Part shown: positions 1-5,246 of the stretch, in pieces
Layout of the letters: each line of letters begins with the position of its first letter
How positions within the stretch are numbered: position 1 is the stretch's first letter
DNA from: Deltaproteobacteria bacterium
GTDB lineage: Bacteria > Desulfobacterota > Binatia > Binatales > Binataceae
DNA length: 9,446 nt
NCBI GenBank assembly: GCA_021799555.1
Contig: JAJZAG010000132.1
Span: forward strand, 1-9,446
Direction of reading: 5' to 3'
The notes under the pieces: model-generated
Seen by the model: only the letters and a program-made list of their open reading frames with translations
The model's database searches: none
Told to the model about the DNA's origin: nothing
Made by a program: the position numbers and the translations under genes

Positions 1-711
1 AGCAAAGTCGACTCCGAGCAATCGCCGCAAATCCGTGAGGTGGTCTTCTTCGACACGCCGCACTTCAAGCTGTACAATGCGGGATTCATTCTTCGCAAAC
101 GCACCTTTTACAAGCACGGACTGCCTGAGAACCATCACGAGCTGGTGCTGAAATTCCGCCATCCTGACAAGGCAACCGCAGCCGCGGTCGATGTGCGCCC
201 GCTGCTTCCGTGCATCCATACGATTAAGTTCAAGGAAGAGATTCTGCTGCCCCATGACAACCTGCCCGGCATGCGGCTGATTTATTCGCATAACTGTGAG
301 CTGGATACGCCCAATATTCTGCTCACTCAGAAAGTCGAAGTAATCTCGAATGCATTCCCGGCGCTCAAGACGGTCGGCGCCAACCCGAAGGCCACGATGG
401 CGCCAGTACATGGCGTCTCGATCGCGGAATATCTGTTCGAGCTTGGCGTGCTCGATTTCGGCGGCCATCTTACCGCCAAGTGTAATGTCGCCGTGTGGCG
501 AGTGCGCAGCACGGACGCGCCGCTGGTCGCGGAATTTGCATTTCAGTTGAAGTTCGACCGTCCCGAAGCGATGCACAAGAAGCCGCGCGAGTTGTCGGAA
601 CATTTCTACTCCGCTCTGCAAGGGCGCGCCTCCGATTGGATCGAGCGCGGCACCACCAAGACCGCGCTGGTCTACGGACTTGAAAATGCCGCCCTCAAGC
701 ATCGCGAGTGA
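1..711 (+). CDS. CYTH-like domain protein, 5' end outside window
   Basis: The reading frame is open from base 1, so the gene starts upstream of the window; the GTG at base 40 lies inside the conserved part and is unlikely to be the start. The visible 236 codons resemble the CYTH/triphosphate-tunnel fold: an FFDTP motif followed by LYNAGFILRKR, then ELVLKFR (the KxR strand), an acidic FKEEIL strand, and a C-terminal AEFAFQLKF strand before an amphipathic helix. Known CYTH enzymes (adenylate cyclase class IV, thiamine or inorganic triphosphatases) bind polyphosphates with alternating Glu, Lys and Arg residues inside a beta tunnel. The N-terminal ExExK signature cannot be checked because it lies off the window. 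There is no signal peptide or membrane segment in the visible part, so it is probably cytosolic. It runs directly into the CHR transporter pair, suggesting co-transcription. Substrate unknown; the family call is from motif pattern only. Confidence 0.6.
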   Translation, partial: SKVDSEQSPQIREVVFFDTPHFKLYNAGFILRKRTFYKHGLPENHHELVLKFRHPDKATAAAVDVRPLLPCIHTIKFKEEILLPHDNLPGMRLIYSHNCELDTPNILLTQKVEVISNAFPALKTVGANPKATMAPVHGVSIAEYLFELGVLDFGGHLTAKCNVAVWRVRSTDAPLVAEFAFQLKFDRPEAMHKKPRELSEHFYSALQGRASDWIERGTTKTALVYGLENAALKHRE

Positions 712-1333
712 CAGCGTGCCGATGCCGCGGCAGATCACTCTGTTTGATCTGTTCAAGCTGTTTTTCATGGCCGGCGCGCTGAGCTTCGGCGGCGGAGTGG
801 TCGCCTACGAGCGCGAATACCTGGTGGGCGGCGCCCGATGGCTCAACGATGAGGACTTCCTCGCGACGCTCGAAATTTCGGAAACGCTGCCGGGATTGAA
901 CTCGGTCAATATAGCAGTGATCGTCGGCGATAACTTGCGCGGAATTCCGGGCGCGATCGCTGCGGTCGCAGGGTTGATCATACCGGGCGCAGTAGTTGTG
1001 ATGATCCTCGGCGTGCTCTGGAACTCGAGCCGGCACAATCCGAAAATTACGCATTTTCTGCTCGGTATCGCGGCCGCAGCGGTTGGAATGCTGTCCGTGG
1101 TAACGCTACAGCTTGGACGCCGCCAGTTTCAGAACCTCCGGGATCTCGGAATCATCCTCGTCACATTCGCCGCCGTGTCGATATTCAAGATCTCGCTGGC
1201 TTGGGTGTTGCTAATAATCGGGCCGCTTGCGATCTTCCTGTATCGACCCGGTCCAGCCGGATCTCGCAAGCATGCCGCTGGGACGCGCTTGCCATTTCAT
1301 CATGGCCCGCGGCACGGAAAGCTGCGCAGCTAG
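686..1333 (+). CDS. Chromate transporter family (CHR) single-domain subunit, first of a pair
   Basis: A 215-residue hydrophobic protein of the CHR (ChrA-like) family. Near the N-terminus it shows the family pattern LFDLFKLFFMAGALSFGGG (residues 19-37), then YEREYLV, RWLNDEDF and a SETLPGLNS loop (66-73). Several membrane helices follow, around residues 89-112, 122-143 and 154-186. CHR proteins are inner-membrane transporters; characterised ones export chromate, but many remain untested. About 190-200 residues is the size of the 'short' monodomain type, which works as a pair encoded by adjacent genes; the partner begins 10 bp downstream. Start choice is uncertain: ATG 686 overlaps the upstream gene by 26 bp, while ATG 722 (10 bp past that gene's stop) also keeps the whole domain; neither has a strong Shine-Dalgarno. 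The C-terminal tail after residue 188 is polar and unlike the rest. Confidence 0.82.
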   Translation: MPPSSIASDSVPMPRQITLFDLFKLFFMAGALSFGGGVVAYEREYLVGGARWLNDEDFLATLEISETLPGLNSVNIAVIVGDNLRGIPGAIAAVAGLIIPGAVVVMILGVLWNSSRHNPKITHFLLGIAAAAVGMLSVVTLQLGRRQFQNLRDLGIILVTFAAVSIFKISLAWVLLIIGPLAIFLYRPGPAGSRKHAAGTRLPFHHGPRHGKLRS

Positions 1334-1336
1334 GGG
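1332..1336 (+). promoter_or_regulatory. Shine-Dalgarno for second CHR gene
   Basis: AGGGG sits 7 nt before ATG 1344 and overlaps the stop codon of the first CHR gene. This decides the start against the longer frame beginning at 1227 and fits translational coupling of the pair. Confidence 0.55.
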
Positions 1337-1343
1337 CCCCGCG

Positions 1344-1886
1344 ATGAACACTCAAAGCATCAAACTCGGGCTGGTGTTCGCGATGCTCGGAGTGCTCGCC
1401 GTCGGCGGCGGCACCGCCGTGTTGCCCGAGATGCAGCATGCGGCGGTGCAGTGGTTCGGGCTGACTAACAAACAGTTTCGGGATATTTACAGCCTCGGCC
1501 AGGTCGCGCCCGGCCCGAACATGATGATGGTGCTGGTGATTGGGTACCGCTTGATGGGCGCGATGGGCGCGGCGCTCGTCGGAGCCGCATTCTTCATACC
1601 CGACTGCGCATTGACGCTGCTCGCCAACCGGCTATGGGTACATTTCGAGGGATCGCCGTGGCGGCTGGCCGTGCAGCGCGGGATGGCGCCGGTCGCGATC
1701 GGCCTGATGTGCGCCGGAACCTACGCGATCGGAAAGCTGACAATTATGAGCCCGATCACGGGCCGGATGAACCCGCTATCGATCGGTATCGCGATTGCGG
1801 TTGCCGCAATCCTGCTCTGGCGCCACATTAACCCGGGCATCCTGGTCCTGCTCTCAGGCACGATCTATTTGCTGCTCGCGCATTAG
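1344..1886 (+). CDS. Chromate transporter family (CHR) single-domain subunit, second of a pair
   Basis: A 180-residue membrane protein and the partner of the gene just upstream. It has the CHR layout: an N-terminal helix with LAVGGGTAVLPEM (residues 18-30), an amphipathic stretch TNKQFRDIYSLGQ, the APGPNM loop (55-60) that matches the LPG loop of its partner, and hydrophobic helices around 62-97, 112-132 and 145-178. Paired short CHR proteins are known to assemble with opposite membrane topology to make one transporter. The open frame extends back to base 1227, but ATG 1344 is preferred: it follows an AGGGG Shine-Dalgarno (1332-1336) at 7 nt spacing, starts 10 bp after the upstream stop, and gives the normal N-terminus without an unrelated Arg- and Cys-rich extension that overlaps the first gene. 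Substrate specificity (chromate or another oxyanion) cannot be read from sequence. Confidence 0.82.
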   Translation: MNTQSIKLGLVFAMLGVLAVGGGTAVLPEMQHAAVQWFGLTNKQFRDIYSLGQVAPGPNMMMVLVIGYRLMGAMGAALVGAAFFIPDCALTLLANRLWVHFEGSPWRLAVQRGMAPVAIGLMCAGTYAIGKLTIMSPITGRMNPLSIGIAIAVAAILLWRHINPGILVLLSGTIYLLLAH

Positions 1887-1979
1887 CATCGGACTACCAC
1901 ATCGACTGCTTGGCGATCGCCTCGCGGCTGATCCATTATTGACCGATCGTTCAGGAACCGACGGAGGGACAATTCCACG
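1887..1979 (+). promoter_or_regulatory. Intergenic leader before the PhyH gene
   Basis: A 93-bp gap. It holds TTGACC (1939-1944), a possible -35, but no fitting -10 at 16-18 bp, and the GGAGG at 1963-1967. No terminator-like hairpin was seen after the CHR gene, so co-transcription with the upstream genes is plausible. Confidence 0.3.
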
Positions 1980-2783
1980 ATGGACTTCGATCTCAGCCGC
2001 ACGATTTCCACGCTCGAGCGCGACGGCGTTGCACTAATCAGGAACTTCATGCCGCCGGCGATGCTCGAGCGCCTGCGCGCGCGAATTGATGAGCTCAACC
2101 GCGCCGAACGCGCCGCGGGCATCGGCTTTATAGAGTCGGAAGGGGCCAATCAGCGCGTGTTCAACCTTGTCAACAAGGGCGCGGTCTTCGAAGAAGCGGT
2201 TCAGCACCCGACCGTGATGTCGATCATGGAGCGGGTTCTCGGCCCGGAGTTCATCCTGTCGGGGTTTTCCTCGAACACCACCGGTCCTGGCGGCGAGCCT
2301 ATGATCCTGCATTCGGATTCCGGATACGTGCCGCCGCCGCATCCGGAGGCTCCCCTGTCAGCCAACGCGATCTGGATGCTCGACGACTTCACGCTCGAGA
2401 ACGGCGGCACCGAATACGTGCCGGGGTCGCATCGGATGCGCACGAATCCGGATCCACGGCGCGACTACACCTGCGTGCCGATCGTCGCGCCGGCCGGAAC
2501 GCTGGCGATTCTGCACGGATACACGTGGCATCGCACCGGCGCCAACGTGACTCGCGCCGGACAGCGCCGCGCGATGTTTGCCTACTACGTGCGGCCGTTC
2601 TTGCGCGTGCAGGAAAACCATCTCGTCTCGGTGCGCGAAGAGGTCTGGCACCGCGCGTCGCCGCTGCTTCGCCGTCTGCTCGGCGGCGAGCTCTACCTGA
2701 ACTCGATCGGTTTCATCGACGGTCCACCGGACCGGATGCGCCGTCTGGCATTCCCAAAGCGCAAGTCAGGCGCATTCGTCTGA
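1980..2783 (+). CDS. Phytanoyl-CoA dioxygenase (PhyH) family Fe(II)/2-oxoglutarate oxygenase
   Basis: A 267-residue soluble protein. The N-terminal part (residues 11-45) has the PhyH lead-in: LERDGVALIRNFMPPAMLERLRARI. The iron-binding triad is complete: H111 and D113 in ILHSDSGY, and H184 in LHGYTWHRTGAN. R196 (or R197), about 12 residues after the distal His, is the expected 2-oxoglutarate carboxylate ligand. NGGTEYVPGSH (141-151) is the typical strand before the distal His. Members hydroxylate or otherwise oxidise small organic substrates using O2 and 2-oxoglutarate in the cytosol; the specific substrate is not predictable here. GGAGG (1963-1967) lies 12 nt before the ATG, rather far. It starts 93 bp after the CHR gene; read-through from that operon is possible. 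A hairpin 31 bp after the stop separates it from the convergent gene. Confidence 0.87.
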   Translation: MDFDLSRTISTLERDGVALIRNFMPPAMLERLRARIDELNRAERAAGIGFIESEGANQRVFNLVNKGAVFEEAVQHPTVMSIMERVLGPEFILSGFSSNTTGPGGEPMILHSDSGYVPPPHPEAPLSANAIWMLDDFTLENGGTEYVPGSHRMRTNPDPRRDYTCVPIVAPAGTLAILHGYTWHRTGANVTRAGQRRAMFAYYVRPFLRVQENHLVSVREEVWHRASPLLRRLLGGELYLNSIGFIDGPPDRMRRLAFPKRKSGAFV

Positions 2784-2810
2784 TTCCCGATTTCCTGGCC
2801 CCAACTCTGA

Positions 2811-2850
2811 AAGAAAACCGCCGGCGAAGTTGAACCTTCGCCGGCGGTTT
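2811..2850 (-). terminator. Hairpin terminator between convergent genes, strongest for the - strand
   Basis: A perfect inverted repeat with 15-nt arms (2815-2829 and 2836-2850) and a 6-nt loop. Read on the - strand the hairpin is followed by TTTTCTTT, giving a good intrinsic terminator for the DUF1329 gene whose stop is at 2878. On the + strand it is followed only by GGTTTATC, a weaker U-tract, but it lies 31 bp after the PhyH stop and may act in both directions. Confidence 0.8.
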
Positions 2851-2877
2851 ATCACACGCTCCAAATCGAATCCGCGA

Positions 2878-4185
2878 TCATTGCGCGCCGCCGGTGCCGC
2901 TGACGGCCGCGATCGCCATCGCCTGCTGCGTAAAGAAGTTCTTATCAACCGCACCCATGTTGATGTACCAGCATTCGCGCTCGGGCGTTTCACGTCCCGG
3001 CAGGTAGCACATCGTCGCCTGCCCCTCCTGCACGTCCGTCGAGGACGCACCCACAACGAACGAACGCTTAAAAGGATAGATCGCGACGCGAGCATCGGGC
3101 ACCGGACGATCCCGGTACGCCACCCAGTACATATGGTTCTGGAAAAGCCGTCCCTGTTTGTCGTAGGTGTCGATGTACGGCTCGAACCACACTTCGGAAT
3201 CCATGTAAACGATCGTCTTACCGTGAAGCTGCTGCTGTTTATATACGCCCCACGGCTCCGCCTCGACGATGTACAGGTGGCGCATTTCGTAGGCTTCCGG
3301 GCATGCGCTGCCCCCGCCGTCGGTCGCACACCGCCGTTCAGGCGAATAGAGCGCGTTTACGGTGCCGAGCATCTCCTTCTCGCCGAGGAAGCGGTAATCA
3401 TACTCCTCCGTCTTTGGATTAAATCCCGAGTAGTGATCAGGGTCCCAAGACTGAGCACCCGTCGCGGTGCTCATGATCGCCTCGTTGAGCCGGCGCACGC
3501 GCCGGGCGCCCGGAGTCCAACTCCAGTCATCATCGCCTTGGTCCGGCTTCTGATAGCGGAAGCGAATAAAACCGTCGCCGCGGTCGGTCGCAGGAGCGAG
3601 GATCGGATACAGCGCGAACAGCCAGTAACGATTGGTCTTCTTGAAATCCGGATCAATCGGAAGAGGTTCGACCTCGGTTCGGCCCACCAAGTCATAACCT
3701 GCGTAGTGGCCGATCTGAAAATATTCGATCGTGAACTGCGGCTTGTTATAGCCGGTGTTAACACTGTAGCAATCGTAAAACCGCAGATCGTAGTCGTCCG
3801 TGGTTATGGGACGGAACACATTGTTCCAGATGATCTTTTCACCGACATATGGATCGTTTGCGTCGATCAGCGGGAACGGCTGCCCAGCCACATACCCGAC
3901 CAGCGAGCGATGGTCTGACGTCAGCGATACCTGGGCGGAATATTTCTCGGTCGCGTCCTTGTACGGTGGCGGCCAATCGATGCGTTCAGTGGGCGTGATC
4001 TTCATCGTCATCCCGTGCTGAACCTTCCAATACACGCCCGGCGAGACAAGATTCTTTACCTTTGACGCATTCTGGGGCGTGATGAAATCTCCCGGTCTAA
4101 CTTGTGCCTGCGCCGGCGGTCCCGCAGCTAGCATCGCCAGCACACCTATCGAACCAATCAACACCGAAACTTTGACAAAACGCAT
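2878..4185 (-). CDS. Exported DUF1329 family protein, copy 1
   Basis: A 435-residue protein with a Sec signal peptide: MRFVKVSVL, a hydrophobic core to about residue 21, and a likely AxA cut after AQA near residue 27. The mature part matches the DUF1329 pattern, including KVKNLVSPG (43-50), IDWPPPYKDATEKY (69-82), GQPFPLIDANDPYVG (101-115), GHYAGYDLVGRTEVEPLP (159-176), DPDHYSGFNPKTEEYDYRF (248-266) and a C-terminal ERECWYINMGAVDK (403-415). DUF1329 is an envelope family with a predicted LolB/LolA-like beta fold; its biochemical role is not established. Five Cys (139, 286, 295, 393, 405) are all in the mature protein, compatible with disulfides in the periplasm. The frame is open back to 4272, but ATG 4185 is chosen because AAGGAGG lies 5 nt upstream and the signal peptide begins there. 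A close paralog lies about 2.4 kb away in the same orientation. Confidence 0.88.
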   Translation of the reverse strand: MRFVKVSVLIGSIGVLAMLAAGPPAQAQVRPGDFITPQNASKVKNLVSPGVYWKVQHGMTMKITPTERIDWPPPYKDATEKYSAQVSLTSDHRSLVGYVAGQPFPLIDANDPYVGEKIIWNNVFRPITTDDYDLRFYDCYSVNTGYNKPQFTIEYFQIGHYAGYDLVGRTEVEPLPIDPDFKKTNRYWLFALYPILAPATDRGDGFIRFRYQKPDQGDDDWSWTPGARRVRRLNEAIMSTATGAQSWDPDHYSGFNPKTEEYDYRFLGEKEMLGTVNALYSPERRCATDGGGSACPEAYEMRHLYIVEAEPWGVYKQQQLHGKTIVYMDSEVWFEPYIDTYDKQGRLFQNHMYWVAYRDRPVPDARVAIYPFKRSFVVGASSTDVQEGQATMCYLPGRETPERECWYINMGAVDKNFFTQQAMAIAAVSGTGGAQ

Positions 4186-4190
4186 AAACA

Positions 4191-4197
4191 CCTCCTT
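4191..4197 (-). promoter_or_regulatory. Strong Shine-Dalgarno of DUF1329 copy 1
   Basis: AAGGAGG on the - strand, 5 nt before ATG 4185. It fixes the start and excludes the 29-residue upstream extension that would bury the signal peptide. It predicts efficient translation. Confidence 0.85.
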
Positions 4198-4225
4198 CCA
4201 TCGAGTTAACCCGCGACGCCTCGAT

Positions 4226-4269
4226 ACACCTGAAGGCGCTAAGTCCAAATTCAGGACGCCCGAAGGGGC
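4226..4269. repeat. Imperfect 14-bp direct repeat in the DUF1329 copy 1 leader
   Basis: ACACCTGAAGGCGC (4226-4239) and ACGCCCGAAGGGGC (4256-4269) match at 11 of 14 positions and start exactly 30 bp apart, close to three helical turns. They lie between the candidate promoter and the Shine-Dalgarno. They could be regulator half-sites or chance; no equivalent pair was found in the paralog leader. Confidence 0.3.
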
Positions 4270-4285
4270 CAAGGTCGGTCATTCT

Positions 4286-4314
4286 TCTATGAAATATCCG
4301 CGATTAATTGTCAA
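4286..4314 (-). promoter_or_regulatory. Candidate sigma-70-type promoter of DUF1329 copy 1
   Basis: On the - strand a perfect TTGACA -35 (4309-4314) is followed after 17 bp by CATAGA (4286-4291), which matches only 3 of 6 positions of the -10 consensus. The predicted leader is about 95 nt. The -35 is 124 bp from the ATG, nearly the same as in the paralog (127 bp), which supports a shared architecture. Confidence 0.45.
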
Positions 4315-4457
4315 GAGTTCCTCATAGCTCCATTAGAAAACCAAGGGTGACGAATAAAGAATTGCTGTCGTTTTTTGAGTCGGTAGCCCTTCGGATCTCA
4401 CGCACGAGCCCTTTTCCACCTTTTCGCACGGCTTCCTCGGCGTTACCATGCGTGTGA

Positions 4458-4628
4458 TTGACGGGCACCTGCGCCCGCGAGATTCATCGCGCAACCGGCG
4501 CCATCGATCTGACGCTGCCTGACGCGAAAATAAGGCGGACCATCATGTATGAGGTCAAATGCCTTATCGATTTCTGCATCGCCACGTGGAACATTCGTGA
4601 TCCGCGCCGCCACCATGACATGAGCTGA
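4458..4628 (+). pseudogene. Possible small ORF or gene remnant
   Basis: A 56-codon open frame from TTG 4458 (directly after an in-frame TGA) to TGA 4626-4628. The translation contains AREIHRATGAIDLTLPDAK followed by IRRTIMYEVKCLIDFC and ATWNIRDPRRHH, which alternates hydrophobic and charged residues like a beta-rich protein. No ATG start with a Shine-Dalgarno was found, and the only internal ATGs would leave a short stub. It may be the tail of a decayed gene in the gap before the secreted protein gene, or a chance frame. Family not recognised. Confidence 0.22.
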
Positions 4629-4714
4629 TCGCGAAAACCCGGAACATCCGCGGAAGCCATCGCCATCCGCATCCCGGCACAAGCGGTATCGATGCACTCT
4701 CTGCGGCGCGGCGC

Positions 4715-4720
4715 TACAAT
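4715..4720 (+). promoter_or_regulatory. -10 element placing transcription start at the ATG (leaderless candidate)
   Basis: TACAAT matches the -10 consensus at 5 of 6 positions and ends 6 nt before ATG 4727, so transcription would begin at or next to the A of the start codon. No good -35 is seen 16-18 bp upstream, and no Shine-Dalgarno lies before this ATG, which fits a leaderless mRNA. Confidence 0.4.
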
Positions 4721-4726
4721 CGGACT

Positions 4727-5140
4727 ATGTTCGCGTCGCGATTGAAGCTTGCTATTATCGCGGTCCTTTTGATCTCGGCACCGGCGTTCGCGCAATGGGC
4801 GGGGCGCGACGGATGGATCGAGGAACCAGGTGCCAAATCCACCGACGTTGAGGGCAGCGGTCACGCGTATCTGGATTCCACCTCCGTGCGCCGGGGTGAT
4901 GATGGTCTGATCTACTTCAACGAAAGCTCGAACGTGTCGCGACCGGATCAAATCGGCAAAGTCGGCCTGATGGAAGACGCCTATGATTGCACACGGAACA
5001 TCAAGTACATGTGCGTCGATCATGGCGACTGGCGCAACGACCCACAAAGCAGAATCGATCTCACCAAAGATCCCGCCGTCTCGGTCTACGGCAGGTACCT
5101 TTGCGGAGAAGATCCTAGCCCGCACGCTCCCGATCGCTAA
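4727..5140 (+). CDS. Small secreted protein, possibly surface-adhesin E-like
   Basis: A 137-residue protein with a clear Sec signal peptide: FASRLKLAIIAVLLISAPAFA, cut probably after residue 22 (AFA before QW). The mature part of about 115 residues begins with a Trp-rich segment (WAGRDGWIEEPG), then AYLDSTSVRRGDDGLIYFNES (48-68), and has three Cys (88, 96, 126). The order 'Trp start, Y-x-D-x-x-S/T-V-R, a strand, then a DC-containing strand' recalls the Adhesin_E-type small exported domain, but that is a tentative pattern match. Location would be periplasmic or surface. It sits alone on the + strand between two - strand DUF1329 genes. A long frame on the opposite strand (4484-5125) is taken as a shadow because it has neither signal nor recognisable domain. 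Start chosen for the signal peptide; no Shine-Dalgarno is present. Confidence 0.7.
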   Translation: MFASRLKLAIIAVLLISAPAFAQWAGRDGWIEEPGAKSTDVEGSGHAYLDSTSVRRGDDGLIYFNESSNVSRPDQIGKVGLMEDAYDCTRNIKYMCVDHGDWRNDPQSRIDLTKDPAVSVYGRYLCGEDPSPHAPDR

Positions 5141-5173
5141 CTCACGGCCGAGATTCTCGCCGACGCTTCTATG

Positions 5174-5215
5174 GCAAAAAAGAGCCGGCAGGATCGAAAC
5201 GATCCCGCCGGCCTC
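5174..5215 (-). terminator. Intrinsic terminator of DUF1329 copy 2
   Basis: Arms GCCGGC-A-GGATCG (5184-5196) and CGATCC-C-GCCGGC (5200-5212) pair with a single A/C mismatch around a 3-nt loop. On the - strand the hairpin is followed by CTTTTTTGCC (run of six T, 5176-5181). This is a canonical Rho-independent terminator 35 bp after the stop of the DUF1329 gene at 5247. The + strand gene ending at 5140 gets no U-tract from it but may still be shielded. Confidence 0.88.
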
Positions 5216-5246
5216 AATCCAAAACCAGACTTGCCGCGACTGATGC

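Noticed and set aside
2830..3918. 362-codon open frame on the + strand opposite DUF1329 copy 1
   Set aside because: It starts at a TTG inside the terminator hairpin, has no recognisable domain, and is explained as a codon-bias shadow of the well-supported DUF1329 gene.
4143..4272. N-terminal extension of DUF1329 copy 1 with repeated APSGV
   Set aside because: It would bury the signal peptide and ignores the AAGGAGG just before ATG 4185; the APSGV repeat simply reflects the leader direct repeat.
4484..5125. 213-codon - strand frame overlapping the secreted protein gene
   Set aside because: No signal peptide, domain or Shine-Dalgarno; the + strand gene in the same place has a clear signal peptide.
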